Shown: positions 40,874-51,055, counted from the stretch's first letter. The stretch is 64,000 nt of DNA from Hymenobacter nivis (GCF_003149515.1 NZ_CP029145.1:1736001-1800000), one strand, 5' to 3'. The notes: generated from the letters alone by a model not told the origin. A program made the numbers and translations.

Positions 40874-43297
40874 TTAATTGATGCGGCCTTCTTCATCGCC
40901 CGATACGTTGCGGTTTTTGTTGGCGGCCTTCACTTTCTGGTTGCCCAGCTGGTAGGTGAGCGTGGCCACGAAGTAGTTGGAATCCCAGCGGTAGGTGCTG
41001 TTGGTGCGCAGGTTGGCAAACTCGGTGCGCGTGACGGCGCGGGCCGAGCGGAAGATGTCGCTGTAGGTCACGCGCAAGGCGAGGCGGTCGTCCAGGAACT
41101 TCTTTTGGGCCCCCAGGTAGGCGGAGGCCTGGCCCCGGGCCTGTGCCACGCCCCGGGGCATGGGGCTCTGGAAGTAGCCCGAAGCGCTGAGCACCCAGCC
41201 GCCCTTCACGGCGAAGTCGTTGGAAATGCTGTACACGCCGCCGGCGCCCTGCACGGTGCGCGGCGCGTTGGCCACCGAATTCAGGAAGAACGTGGCGTAG
41301 CTGACGCCCAGGGCGTTGGTGATGGTCCACCACTTCCAGGGCGAATACGGGGCCGTCACGGACAGCGTCCACTCGCGCTGGCGGTCCAGGTTTTCGGCCC
41401 GCGACTGCGTGACGAGCGAGCCGGGGGCCTCGCGCTGCGTCACCCACGAAATCACGTCCGTGGTTTGCGAGTAGCCCAGCGCAAACACGTAGGCGCTGTT
41501 GGCGGTGTAGGTAAAATCGAGGGCGTGCGAATACTCAGGCCGCAAAAAGGGGTTACCCTGTGAGTAGGTGTACACGTCCTGGAAGTAGATGAACGGGTTG
41601 AGGCTCTGGTAGCTGGGCCGCTGGATGCGCCGGCCGTAGGCCAGGCTCACGAAGTCGTGCTTGCCCACCGCCCGGCTCAGCAGCGCCGATGGGAAGAGGC
41701 TGGTGTAGTGCCGCGCATTTTGCTGGCCAGTGGTGCGCAGCTCGCCCAGCGAATTGGTATTTTCGAGGCGCAGCCCGAAGCGGTAGTCCAGCCCGTAGCG
41801 CTTGCCGGCGAAGGTGGCGTAGGCCGCCGACACGTTTTCGCGGTACGTGAAGAAGTTGGTACGCAGGGCGTCGTTCTGCCAGTCGCCGGCTTGCAGCAGC
41901 TCGTAGCGGGCATCGTTTTCCGACGTTACGTAGCTGTGCTTCAGGCCCAGCTCCAGGGTGCCGGCGCGCAGCCGGCGCTCGTAATCGAGCTGGCCTGCCA
42001 CGATGCGGATGCCCGTGGGCAGGTAGTTGCGCAGCTGCACGCCCCGGTCGGGCACGGGGCCCTGGGCAGTGAAAAATGTGTTGGCAATCCGGTTTTCGCC
42101 CGCCGACTGGTAGCGCGAGTAGTCCAGGTCGGCGGTGAGCGTGCTGGCCGAATCCAGGGTGTGCTTAAGCCCCAGGTTGCCCGAGTACTGGGTGGATTGG
42201 TAGGTGGTGTTGGTCTGGCTGTCGAGCGTCGAATCGACGGGGGCCCCGGGGCCGCGCAGCAGCTGGGTGGCGGCGTTGGCGACGCTGGTGCGGTCGGTGC
42301 GCAGGCCGCGCAGGTACAGGTTGAGGCTGGTTTTGGGGCTTACCTGCCAGTCGAGGCCGGCCTTGGCGTTGTGCGCCAGCTGGCGGGTGGGCGTGGCCGA
42401 CGTGAGCAAGTGCGTGGCCGTCACGTCGCCGCCGGGGCCCCCCAGGTAATCAATCTGCGTCTGGTCACTCACGCTGGTTTGGCGGCCCGCCAGGTTGTAG
42501 CCACCGTACAGGGCTAGGGCCCCTTGCTTGTGGTTGAGGGAGAGGCCGGCGTTTTGGCGGCTGTTGGTGGTGCCGCCCGCGCCGAGCGTCAGGCTGCCCT
42601 TGGTGCCGTTTTGCAAGCTTTTTTTGGTGATGATGTTGACGATGCCGCCGGGGCCCTCGGCGTCGTACTTGGCGCCGGGGCTGGTAATCAGCTCAATCTT
42701 TTGCAGCTCCTGGCTGGGCAATCCCTTGAGGAACACCGCCAAATCGGCGGCCGCCAGGTACGTGCGCTTGCCGTCCACAATCACCAGCGTGCCTTTGCCG
42801 TTGAGCGACACGGTTTCCGTGCGCGGGTCGACGTACACGCCGGGGGCGCGGGCCAGCACCTCCAGGGCGGTGTAGCCGGTGGCGAGCGGCGTGCTGGCCA
42901 CGTCCATCACCAGGCGGTCGGGCAGTTGCGTGATGCGCGGGCGCAGGGCCGTCACCTGCACCTCGCCCAGCTGCTGGGGCGCCGGGCGCAGCAGCAGCTG
43001 CACGGGCGCCGGTGGGGCCCCGGCGGCCACCACCAGCCGCTGCGTGCCGGGCAGCCAGCCCACAAACGAGGCTCGCAGCCGGTAGGGCCCCGGCGCCACG
43101 CCGCGCAGCACAAAGGCGCCGCGGGCATCGGCCACGGTGGCCTGCACCCCACTCGAATCCGGGGCGCTGAGCAGCACCACGGTGGCAAATTCCACGGGCT
43201 GGCGGGCGGCGTTCAGCACGGTGCCGCGCACGTCCACGCCCTGGGCCCGGGCCCCGGCGGCCCACAGCAACAAAAGGGTAAAAATTCGGAGCCGCAT
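40874..43297 (-). CDS. TonB-dependent receptor / outer-membrane beta-barrel family protein
   Basis: An 807-residue outer-membrane protein. The signal peptide (1-18) is followed by a CarboxypepD_reg-like domain (GVDVRGTVLNAARQPVEFAT), a plug with LSRAPGVYVD-like VLARAPGVYVDPRTETVSLN, and a barrel of the OMP_b-brl_3 type ending near TYQLGNQKVKAANKN. No SusD gene accompanies it. Receptors of this type often precede a LytS/LytTR pair, as here, and the kinase start lies about 137 bp downstream on the same strand. The ligand is unknown; the three genes probably formed one sensing and uptake unit. Confidence 0.9.
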   Translation of the reverse strand: MRLRIFTLLLLWAAGARAQGVDVRGTVLNAARQPVEFATVVLLSAPDSSGVQATVADARGAFVLRGVAPGPYRLRASFVGWLPGTQRLVVAAGAPPAPVQLLLRPAPQQLGEVQVTALRPRITQLPDRLVMDVASTPLATGYTALEVLARAPGVYVDPRTETVSLNGKGTLVIVDGKRTYLAAADLAVFLKGLPSQELQKIELITSPGAKYDAEGPGGIVNIITKKSLQNGTKGSLTLGAGGTTNSRQNAGLSLNHKQGALALYGGYNLAGRQTSVSDQTQIDYLGGPGGDVTATHLLTSATPTRQLAHNAKAGLDWQVSPKTSLNLYLRGLRTDRTSVANAATQLLRGPGAPVDSTLDSQTNTTYQSTQYSGNLGLKHTLDSASTLTADLDYSRYQSAGENRIANTFFTAQGPVPDRGVQLRNYLPTGIRIVAGQLDYERRLRAGTLELGLKHSYVTSENDARYELLQAGDWQNDALRTNFFTYRENVSAAYATFAGKRYGLDYRFGLRLENTNSLGELRTTGQQNARHYTSLFPSALLSRAVGKHDFVSLAYGRRIQRPSYQSLNPFIYFQDVYTYSQGNPFLRPEYSHALDFTYTANSAYVFALGYSQTTDVISWVTQREAPGSLVTQSRAENLDRQREWTLSVTAPYSPWKWWTITNALGVSYATFFLNSVANAPRTVQGAGGVYSISNDFAVKGGWVLSASGYFQSPMPRGVAQARGQASAYLGAQKKFLDDRLALRVTYSDIFRSARAVTRTEFANLRTNSTYRWDSNYFVATLTYQLGNQKVKAANKNRNVSGDEEGRIN

Positions 43298-43632
43298 AAC
43301 GTCGCTGGATTGGTTAGCAGCGAAGTACCGGGGCCCCGGGGCCGGGCCGAAATTTTTTCGACCAGCTCACGCGGGCCGTAGACGTACTCAACGGTTCCGG
43401 CAATGATTGCAATGCCGCGCCTGGTGCCCAGGCCCTCAGCCACTGTCCCAATCAATGGCCCAAACCCGGCTCATGCTGCCAGAGCAGCAAAGTGCCCCCC
43501 ACCTACCGCCGGCCTAAATAGCAACTGCGGCTGCCCAGCGTAACGCCGAACAGCCGCAGCCGTTGAAAAGTAGTTGTGCCTGGGCACTGATAAAAAGCCT
43601 GAACACCAGCGTCTTAGCTGGCTGCCAAGTTT
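43298..43632. other. Intergenic region with one short hairpin
   Basis: No gene is seen. CTGCGGCTG (43525-43533) pairs with CAGCCGCAG (43551-43559) and may mark the end of the RND operon transcript on the minus strand. The right-hand part must hold nothing but the 3' region of that operon; the left-hand part holds the receptor promoter, which I could not locate. Confidence 0.35.
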
Positions 43633-45087
43633 TTATTCCCAGCCGCCGCCCAGGGCCCGGTACACGTTCACCGTGGCGTTAAGCTGCTTCATCTTGGTTT
43701 CGGTCAGGTCGAAGCGGGCGTTCAGGGCGTCGCGCTGGGTGAAGAGCACCTCGGTGTAGTCGGCCCGCACCGATCTGAACAGGCTGTTGGAGATGCGAAT
43801 GGACAAGCTCAGAGCCTGCACTTCCTTCAGCTTGGCCTCGTAGCCCTGCTCCAGGTTGTTGATGTTCGAGAGCTGGTTAGCCACCTCGATGTACGCGTTC
43901 AGCACCGTACGCTCGTAGTTGTACACGGCTTGCAGCTGCAAGGCGTTGGCCGTGGAATACAGGGCCTTGATGCCGTTGCGGTTGATGAGCGGGGCCGATA
44001 AATCGCCGGCTATCGAGTACAGCAGGGCACCCGGCGTGGTAAACAGCAAGCCGGGCTTGAACGCCCCGAAGCCTACCCCACCGGAAATACCCAGCGACGG
44101 GTAGAAATTGGCGCGCGCCACCTGCACGTCGAGTTTGGCGGCCACCAGCTGCTGCTCGGCCCGGCGGATATCGGGCCGGTTGCTCAGCAATTGCGCCGGA
44201 ATGCCGGCCTGGATGGTTTTCGGTACCAGGCCGTTAAATTCCTCGGCGTTGCGCACGATGGGCTGTGGAAACCGGCCCAGCAGAAAGTTGATGCGGTTCT
44301 CGGTTTCAGTGATGCGCTGCCGAGTGACGTATTGCAGGCTCGTGGTGTTCTGGATCTGGGCCTCGAAGCGCTTCACGGCCAATTCGGTGACGCGGGCGGC
44401 TTCTTTTTCCTGCCGCACTACTCGCAGGGCATTGTCTTGGATCTCAATACTCTGCTGTAAAATCAGCAGTTGGTTGTCAAGCGCAAGGAGCTCGTAATAC
44501 GACGTGGCAATCTCGGCAATCAGGTTAGTCACCATGAAGTTCCGGCCGTCTACCGACGCCAGGTAGCGGGTGGCGGCCGACTTGCGGGCGTTGCGCAGCT
44601 TGTGCCAGATGTCCACTTCCCAGCTCGCATAGGCCCCCAGCTGGAAGTTGCCCAGCGGGTCGGGCGTGCGGCGGTCGGGCTGGATGTTGATCTGGTCCTC
44701 CGTAGCCCCCTGAATAGTGTAGCGGCTCACGCGGTCGAGGGCCGCCTGGCCCCCCAGCGTTACCGAAGGCAGGTACTCGCCCTTGCGGGCCTGAATCTCG
44801 TTGCGGGCTATCTGCAGCTCCTGTTGCGTGATGTTCAGCTCCTGGTTACGTTGCAGAGCACTGTCAATCAGCGCTTTCAGGTTAGGGTCGGTAAAGAACT
44901 CCTGCCACTGCACTTTAGCCGTGCTGAGGGTATCCTGGGTGCTGTTGTTGTAAGTGGACGGCACGCTGCGGCGCACGTTGCGCCCCACTAACTGAGGCAG
45001 TTTACAACCCGCTACCGCTAGGGCCAGGCAGGCGGCGCTCAGGCCTTGGTAGATGCGTCGCTTAAGCATAAGGCTCTGTTTCTTCAA
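43633..45087 (-). CDS. RND efflux outer-membrane factor (NodT/TolC family lipoprotein)
   Basis: A 484-residue lipoprotein (lipobox AVAGC) of the OprM/NodT type. It has the family repeats WQEFFTDPNLKALIDSALQR, NQELNITQQELQIARNEIQA and SWEVDIWHKLRNARKSA. In the second half are LLSNRPDIRRAEQQLVAAKL and ARANFYPSLGISGGVGFG. It forms the trimeric outer-membrane channel of the efflux pump encoded with it. Its start overlaps the end of the permease gene by 26 bp, or 8 bp from an internal ATG at 45069. Confidence 0.95.
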   Translation of the reverse strand: MKKQSLMLKRRIYQGLSAACLALAVAGCKLPQLVGRNVRRSVPSTYNNSTQDTLSTAKVQWQEFFTDPNLKALIDSALQRNQELNITQQELQIARNEIQARKGEYLPSVTLGGQAALDRVSRYTIQGATEDQINIQPDRRTPDPLGNFQLGAYASWEVDIWHKLRNARKSAATRYLASVDGRNFMVTNLIAEIATSYYELLALDNQLLILQQSIEIQDNALRVVRQEKEAARVTELAVKRFEAQIQNTTSLQYVTRQRITETENRINFLLGRFPQPIVRNAEEFNGLVPKTIQAGIPAQLLSNRPDIRRAEQQLVAAKLDVQVARANFYPSLGISGGVGFGAFKPGLLFTTPGALLYSIAGDLSAPLINRNGIKALYSTANALQLQAVYNYERTVLNAYIEVANQLSNINNLEQGYEAKLKEVQALSLSIRISNSLFRSVRADYTEVLFTQRDALNARFDLTETKMKQLNATVNVYRALGGGWE

Positions 45088-48000
45088 TTAATACGCGAGG
45101 CTCAACTCCCTCGAACATGGGGGATTCGTTCTCGTCCCGGATAAGCTTGTTATCGCCAGCGAGGGTACCGAAGAAGTAGTACAAGCCCGGGATAATAATT
45201 ACCCCGAACACGGTGCCAAACAGCATGCCGCCGAGGGCCGACGAGCCGATGGTGCGGTTGCCGATGGCGCCCGCGCCGGTAGCAACCACCAGCGGAATCA
45301 GACCGGCGATGAAGGCGAACGAAGTCATCAGAATGGGGCGGAAACGCACTTTGGCCCCTTCAATGGCCGCATCGCGGACCGACATGCCTTGCTCGTGCTT
45401 CAGCGCCGCGAATTCGACGATAAGTACCGCGTTTTTACCCAGCAGACCGACCAGCATCACGAGGCCCACCTGCGCATAAATGTCGTTGGCCAAGCCAAAC
45501 ATCTTAATAAACAGGAACGACCCGAACACGCCCGCTACCAGGGAGAAAATAACGGCCAGCGGCAGCAGAAAGCTTTCGTACTGCGCGGCCAGCACCAAGT
45601 ATACGAAGAGGAGCACAATCGCGAAAATGATGGTCGATTCGTTGCCGCGGCTCACCTCGTCTTTCGACAAGCCACCCCAGTCGATATCGTAGCCGTGGGG
45701 CAGCCCTTTGGCCACTTCCTGCACCGCCTTAATAGCTTCGCCCGAGCTAAAGCCCTCGGCTGCGCCGCCCCGGATGGAGGCCGTGGTGTACATGTTGTAG
45801 CGGTTGATTTCGTTGGCGCCCTGGCTCTTCACGATTTTCATGAAGGCCGAGAACGGTACCATTTCGCCCTTGTCGTTCTTGGCCCACATGTTCAGGATGT
45901 CCTTTGGCAGGCGGCGGTATTCCGGCGAAGCCTGCACATACACCTTAAAGAAGCGCTGGTACTTGATGAAACCCAGCTCGTAGGTCGAGCCCACCATGAT
46001 GCTCAGCGTGTTCATGGCGTTGCCAATGCTCACGCCTTTCTGCATAGCCAGGTTGTTGTCAATCTTCAGCTCGTACTGCGGGTATTCGGCCGAGAAGAAG
46101 GTGAATAGGCCGGCCAGCTCCTTGCGCTTTTTCAGCTGGGCCATAAATTCGTTGTTCACTTTTTCCAGCGCTTTGTAGTCGCCCGAGTTGGTTTTATCCA
46201 GCAATTGCAGCTGGAAGCCGCCCGCCGCGCCGTAGCCCGGCACGGCCGGTGGCTCGAAGAATTCGATGGTCGCGCCCGGAATCTGCTTGGCTTTTTTCTC
46301 TAGGTTGCCCACAATCTCGGCAATGGATTCCTTGCGTTCCGACCACGGCTTCAGGTCAAGCAACAAGGTGCCGGCGTTCGAGCCGCGGCCTTCGGTAAGC
46401 ACTTCGTAGCCGGCCAGCGAGGAGATGTTGGCAACGCCGGGGATGTCTTTGGCCAGGCTGGCCAGGCGTTGCGATACGGCATTGGTTTGCTCCAGCGTGG
46501 TGCCGGGCGGCGTCTGCACAATGGCATAAATCAGGCCCTGGTCTTCGCTCGGAATGAAGCCGGCCGGCAGCTTGGCCGTGATGGCCCAGATGCCCAGCCC
46601 AAAGGCAATCAGCATGGCGAAGGTGATGAGGCGGTTGGCCACAATTCTCCCCAGCAGGCCGGTGTAGGCGTTGGTCAGCTTCTCAAACCCGCGGTTGAAC
46701 CAGTCGAAGAAGCGCTGCATGGGCGTTTTCTTCTTGGGCTGGCCGTGGTGGTTTTTCAGAATCATGGCGCAGAGCACCGGCGTCAGCGTGAGGGCTACCA
46801 AGCCCGAAATCACAATGGCGGTGGCCATGGTAATGGAGAACTGCCGGTAGAAAATACCCACCGGGCCGCTCATGAACGATACCGGAATAAACACGGCCGT
46901 CATCATAATGGTGATGGCGATGATGGCCCCGCTGATTTCGCCCACCACTTGCCTTACCGCATTATAGGGCGATAAATGCTGTTCGTCCATTTTAGCGTGC
47001 ACCGCCTCGATCACCACGATGGCGTTATCGACCACAATACCAATCGAAAGCACCAGCGCAAACAGGGTTATCATGTTGATGGTGAGCCCAAACGCCTGCA
47101 TGGCGATAAACGAGCCCACCAGCGACACCGGCACGGCCAGGGCCGGAATCAGCGTCGAGCGCCAATCGCCCAAGAACAGGTACACCACCAGCGCCACCAG
47201 AATAAAGGCGTCGCGCAGGGTATGGATTACGTTCTCAATCGAGGCGTCGAGGAAATTCGACACGTCGTAGGTGATTTTGTAGTCCATACCGGGCGGAAAG
47301 CTGCTTTTCTTCAGCTCTTCCAGTTTGGCTTTCACCTCTTTAATTACGTCGCTGGCATTCGAGCCGTAGGTCTGCTTCAGTACGATGGCCGCCGACGGGT
47401 ACTGGTTCAGGTTAGAGTAGATATCGTAGAATTCCGAGCCCAGCTCCACGCGGGCCACATCGCTCAGGTGCAGGCTTTCCCCATTTGGGTTAGCCCTGAG
47501 AATCACGTTTTTATACTCCTCCACGTTATTGAAGCGGCCCTTATAGCTGAGCACGTATTCCAGCGACTGCGCCTGCCCGCCGTCGGAGCGGCCGATACGA
47601 CCCGGCGAGCCAATCACACTCTGCTCATCCAGCGCCTTCATCACATCATCGACCGAAATACTATAGGCCCGCATGCGGTCGGGTTTCAGCCAGATGCGCA
47701 TGGCGTACTGCCGGCTACCCAGAATGGTGGCCCGGCCGATACCGCCCAGGCGTTGCAGCTCCGGCAGCATGTTCACCCCCGCAAAGTTGAAGAGGTACTT
47801 CATGTCCGTGTTCTTGTCTTTCGAGTACAAGTTCACGTACATCAGCATGTTGGGTACCACGCGGTTCACAATCACGCCCTCACGCTGCACTAGCACCGGC
47901 AGGCGGTTGAGCACCTGCGCGATGCGCGTGTTCACGTTTACCACGGCCTGGTCGGGGTTGGTGCCCAGGTTGAACACAATCTGGATATTGGCCTCGCCGG

Positions 48001-48253
48001 CACTTACGGCGTCGGAGGTCATGTACTTCATGCCCGGCACGCCGTTCACGGCCTGCTCCAGCGGAATTAGTACCGATTCGGTGAGCACCTTGGCGCTGGC
48101 ACCGGGGTAGGCCGCGCTCACCATCACCAAGGGCGGCGAAATCTCCGGAAACTGCGAAGTAGGCAGTTGCAGGATGGCCAGCCCGCCCATGAGCAGGATG
48201 ACCACCGAAATAACAATGGCAAATACTGGCCTGCGAATGAATTTACTAAACAT
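45062..48253 (-). CDS. RND family hydrophobe/amphiphile efflux permease (AcrB type)
   Basis: A 1063-residue inner-membrane transporter of normal HAE-1 length. The N-terminus MFSKFIRRPVFAIVISVVIL, the TM4 proton-relay motif IGIVVDNAIVVIEAVHAKMD (two Asp positions, DNAIVV with preceding V-D) and the periplasmic loop GAPGRIG-like VIGSPGRIG are typical. The C-terminal part holds the matching repeat VGLLGKNAVLIVEFA and the family motif RPILMTSFAFIAGLIPL. It exports drugs, dyes or bile-salt-like compounds using the proton gradient. It sits 28 bp after the adaptor gene. Confidence 0.97.
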   Translation of the reverse strand: MFSKFIRRPVFAIVISVVILLMGGLAILQLPTSQFPEISPPLVMVSAAYPGASAKVLTESVLIPLEQAVNGVPGMKYMTSDAVSAGEANIQIVFNLGTNPDQAVVNVNTRIAQVLNRLPVLVQREGVIVNRVVPNMLMYVNLYSKDKNTDMKYLFNFAGVNMLPELQRLGGIGRATILGSRQYAMRIWLKPDRMRAYSISVDDVMKALDEQSVIGSPGRIGRSDGGQAQSLEYVLSYKGRFNNVEEYKNVILRANPNGESLHLSDVARVELGSEFYDIYSNLNQYPSAAIVLKQTYGSNASDVIKEVKAKLEELKKSSFPPGMDYKITYDVSNFLDASIENVIHTLRDAFILVALVVYLFLGDWRSTLIPALAVPVSLVGSFIAMQAFGLTINMITLFALVLSIGIVVDNAIVVIEAVHAKMDEQHLSPYNAVRQVVGEISGAIIAITIMMTAVFIPVSFMSGPVGIFYRQFSITMATAIVISGLVALTLTPVLCAMILKNHHGQPKKKTPMQRFFDWFNRGFEKLTNAYTGLLGRIVANRLITFAMLIAFGLGIWAITAKLPAGFIPSEDQGLIYAIVQTPPGTTLEQTNAVSQRLASLAKDIPGVANISSLAGYEVLTEGRGSNAGTLLLDLKPWSERKESIAEIVGNLEKKAKQIPGATIEFFEPPAVPGYGAAGGFQLQLLDKTNSGDYKALEKVNNEFMAQLKKRKELAGLFTFFSAEYPQYELKIDNNLAMQKGVSIGNAMNTLSIMVGSTYELGFIKYQRFFKVYVQASPEYRRLPKDILNMWAKNDKGEMVPFSAFMKIVKSQGANEINRYNMYTTASIRGGAAEGFSSGEAIKAVQEVAKGLPHGYDIDWGGLSKDEVSRGNESTIIFAIVLLFVYLVLAAQYESFLLPLAVIFSLVAGVFGSFLFIKMFGLANDIYAQVGLVMLVGLLGKNAVLIVEFAALKHEQGMSVRDAAIEGAKVRFRPILMTSFAFIAGLIPLVVATGAGAIGNRTIGSSALGGMLFGTVFGVIIIPGLYYFFGTLAGDNKLIRDENESPMFEGVEPRVLIEETEPYA

Positions 48254-48281
48254 ATTCTGGCTGTAGTATGTGGAGGAACCC

Positions 48282-49364
48282 CTACTCGCTGTACACCTTC
48301 AGGTGCGAGATAACCGTCTTCGGGTCCTTGTATGTGTAGCTTATCTTATCGCCGTCCTTCACCTTACGCAGGCCCTCCAGCAGTATCTTGTCCTGGCTGG
48401 ATATACCGGATTTAATGACGTACAGGTCGGGCATTTCAGACGCGATATTTATTTCCCGCTGATGCACCACGTTGTTTTTGTCGACCACGTACACGTATTT
48501 CTTCTCCAGAATTTCGAACGTGGCTTTCTGCGGAATGAGCAGCACGTGCTTGAGCGGCACCGTCATGAGGATGCTGCCGGTTTCGCCGTTGCGCAGCAGC
48601 CCGCCGGGGTTGGGGAAGGTGGCCCGGAAGGCAATATTGCCGGTTTCGTTGTTGAAGTCGGCCTCGATGGTCTTCACTACGCCGGGGTATTTGAATACCT
48701 CGTTGTTGGCCATCAGCAGCTTCACATTCACCACGTTATCAGCCTTGGCCTGCTCTTTGTAAGCCAGGTATTCGGCCTCGGGCACGTTGAAGTAAACCCA
48801 CATTTTGCTGTTGTCGGAAAGCGTCGTCAGCAGGTCGCCCTCGTTCACCACGCTGCCCAACCGGCCTTGGAAGTGGTCCATAATGCCGTTAAAGGGCGCT
48901 TTAATGGACGTGAATTGCAGGTGGGTTTGGGCCAGGGAAACGTCGGCCCGGGCCTTGTTGAGCTTGGCCTTGGACAGGGCTAACTCGTTCTTCGACACAA
49001 TGTTGCTGTCGGCCAGGCTCTTCGTGTTCTTGTATTCGATGTTTACGTAGTTGGCCTCGGCCTGCGACTTTTGCAAGTCGGCTTGGTACACCAGCGGCAT
49101 AATCTGGAACATGGGCTGTCCCTTGGTCACGGCCTGGCCCTCATCGACGAATATTTTCTGTAAATAGCCTTTTTCCAGGGCCCGCAACTCAATATGCTGG
49201 TAGGCGTGGATCTGGGCCACATACTCCTTGGTAATAGTCGTATCCGTAGCCAGTGGGCTGGTGGTCAACAACTTGATTTGCTCTTCTTTTTCTTCTGGTT
49301 TGCTAGAACAGCTTGTGGTGCAGTACAACACCCCCAAGCTCATAAGCATGAATAATCTTTTCAT
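48282..49364 (-). CDS. RND efflux periplasmic adaptor lipoprotein
   Basis: About 360 residues from ATG 49364 (MKRLFMLMSLGVLYCTTSCS), a lipoprotein anchored by the Cys of TTSC. It shows the membrane-fusion layout: barrel-sandwich halves (IELRALEKGYLQKIFVDEGQAVTKG and FTSIKAPFNGIMDHFQGRLG) around a helical hairpin, then beta-barrel and membrane-proximal domains. It links the permease to the outer-membrane channel. It is the first gene of the three-gene operon; no regulator gene is next to it. Confidence 0.95.
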   Translation of the reverse strand: MKRLFMLMSLGVLYCTTSCSSKPEEKEEQIKLLTTSPLATDTTITKEYVAQIHAYQHIELRALEKGYLQKIFVDEGQAVTKGQPMFQIMPLVYQADLQKSQAEANYVNIEYKNTKSLADSNIVSKNELALSKAKLNKARADVSLAQTHLQFTSIKAPFNGIMDHFQGRLGSVVNEGDLLTTLSDNSKMWVYFNVPEAEYLAYKEQAKADNVVNVKLLMANNEVFKYPGVVKTIEADFNNETGNIAFRATFPNPGGLLRNGETGSILMTVPLKHVLLIPQKATFEILEKKYVYVVDKNNVVHQREINIASEMPDLYVIKSGISSQDKILLEGLRKVKDGDKISYTYKDPKTVISHLKVYSE

Positions 49365-50304
49365 AAAATCATTAAATACCATAGTAAACGGCTGATAATC
49401 CCGGAAGGTGTGGGGGTGGAGAAGTGTGCGGCACGTTGGAGGCCAGCCATTGCGCTAAAAGCCGTTGCGTGGGCAACACCTGGTTTGCGAGCGCTGGATT
49501 CTCAGCAACGACAGCTGTCGTTACTGAAAAAACGCATTCCATCTACTCGATGAAAATACCCAAATAGATGTTTTTACATGCTTCGCAATCAGTTTTTTTC
49601 CAGCGGCTACTAGTCGCTGAATGCCAGCTAAAACGCTGGTCTTAATCAAAATCTGTGAGAGCTAATCCATGGGAATACGCCAACGATATAGGGCTGCCAT
49701 CGGCGTGGTAGGTAATACAAAGCAAGCCTGACTGTATTAAAAACACATGAAGCGCTGCAGACTGATCAAGAAAACAATGCCCTGAAGCGCACTATGGCTC
49801 GTTTCAGCGTTAAGCCTGGATTTAGGGTTTGGTTTAAGCCAACGCCTGCGGCAGTCTTCCACAACGTTGCCCGAGGTGGCAAATAGCTTGGCAAACGGGC
49901 GTTAACCAGAGGTTGTGCCTTCGTTGACTGGCCTGGCTTGGGAACCAGGCTAGGGCCCCGGGAGCAAGCGTGGCTGTTCGTTGCCTTGGCAAGGCCTCGT
50001 TGGGGCCCCACTACTGGGCAAGCCGTTCTTTAGCGCGGTTTCCGGTTTGGTGTACAGCCTGGTTGCTGCCAGTTCGCCGGCTTTTTCAGCCGGCCGACCG
50101 ATTCTCGTCAGGAAAAATAAACGGCGGCGGGTCAACCCGTCGGCTGGCTAAGAAAGCCAGCATCCGCTTGCCGAAGTAGCTCAGGCACAGTTTTTTTGTC
50201 AAAGGTGGAACGTCCACCATTCCCCTAAGTGGCTTGCCCTGCGCTAGGGTCATTGCGGCGGCAGGGCAGCACATTATATTACTTAAAATAGCCAGCTTAC
50301 TCCA
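49365..50304. other. Long intergenic region without recognisable gene
   Basis: About 940 bp, less GC-rich than the surroundings. Open frames of up to 81 codons on both strands show no protein-like sequence that I recognise. GCATCCGCTTGCCGAAG at about 50160-50176 is a weak match to a family A arm. The region must contain the promoter of the RND operon near 49370-49500. It may be the site of a lost regulator gene (speculation). Confidence 0.4.
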
Positions 50305-50356
50305 CAAAAAAGCTTGGTTTGCACCGGCCAATTAATGGCCGGTGCAAACCAAGCTT
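50305..50356 (-). terminator. Perfect 21-bp hairpin terminator of the TerB-like gene
   Basis: A 21-bp stem (50310-50330 / 50336-50356, core GGTTTGCACCGGCCA) with a 5-nt loop. On the minus strand it is followed by a T6 run (the A run at 50306-50311), 20 bp after the stop codon at 50377. Confidence 0.85.
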
Positions 50357-50376
50357 CCCATTTAGCTGTGGCGCGC

Positions 50377-50823
50377 CTAGCGAGCGGGTAGATCGTTGTA
50401 ATTCAAAAAGCTCAAGCTCTCCTCTTTGATGCGGTCTTCGGGTAGGCCGTCCTTCACGCCCTGCGATATTTTGCGAACCAGCACACCCACTATTGCATTG
50501 CGGAAGCCCAGCTTCTCGGCCATCATGATACAGAAATCCATCTCGTTCTCGTCCACAATCCCGTCGGACAGCATCATGTCCACAAGGTCATAAATCTGGT
50601 CGAATCGCTCCGAGTCGGTGTTGGGTAGGTCGGAGAGGCAATTGGTGTTGCCGGCCACAATTTTGCGCACCTCGGTGGCCCCCATTCCATTTTTTTTGCC
50701 TACGGTGATGATGAAATTCATCTCGCGTTCGTCGATGTGGCCGTCGGCTTTAGCCAAGGCCGCGAGGTTGCAAAGGTGGCCTTTGATTTTTTTGGCCTGC
50801 TCATTTTCAAAAAAACCAAACAT
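50377..50823 (-). CDS. TerB-like (tellurite resistance/DjlA N-terminal domain) protein
   Basis: A 148-residue, mainly helical cytoplasmic protein: LCNLAALAKADGHIDEREMN and VDMMLSDGIVDENEMDFCIM are the two acidic D-G-x-[IV]-D-x-x-E motifs of the TerB fold, each probably binding a metal ion. The whole protein is one TerB domain with a short charged N-terminus. Members occur in stress and surface-associated systems, but the role is not established. It stands alone, with its own strong terminator. Confidence 0.8.
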   Translation of the reverse strand: MFGFFENEQAKKIKGHLCNLAALAKADGHIDEREMNFIITVGKKNGMGATEVRKIVAGNTNCLSDLPNTDSERFDQIYDLVDMMLSDGIVDENEMDFCIMMAEKLGFRNAIVGVLVRKISQGVKDGLPEDRIKEESLSFLNYNDLPAR

Positions 50824-50977
50824 GGGACGATGAATTAAGGGTAGGACGCGGGTGGGAAGCAGCCTTTGGTGGTAGTCGACGGTAAGTTACAGAAATTTAC
50901 CGGAATTTTATATCTCTTTTGGCAGAATCCATGGAACGACACACCTAAACCGGATGGGGTTGCTAACGGCAAAAAAC

Positions 50978-50985
50978 TAGGTTTG
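50978..50985 (+). promoter_or_regulatory. Candidate -7 promoter element of pfkA
   Basis: TAGGTTTG fits TAnnTTTG and lies 70 bp before the pfkA ATG. A GTTG at 50959-50962 is the nearest -33-like word, with a shorter than usual spacer. Confidence 0.35.
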
Positions 50986-51055
50986 TTCCGCCGAAAACCT
51001 CACCTTTGCGCGGTTTGCACTGAAAACGGCGCAAAATTGGATTTTTTGAATTACC

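Noticed and set aside
42524-43381. 285-codon + strand frame opposite the beta-barrel receptor
   Set aside because: Low-complexity Gly/Ala/His-rich antisense frame over clear receptor N-terminal domains.
46976-47893. 305-codon + strand frame opposite the RND permease
   Set aside because: His/Arg-rich antisense shadow; the permease on the minus strand is complete.
49766-50331. Two minus-strand frames of about 81 codons in the region upstream of the RND operon
   Set aside because: Neither shows protein-like hydrophobic patterning or a recognisable motif, and one runs through a degenerate repeat arm.
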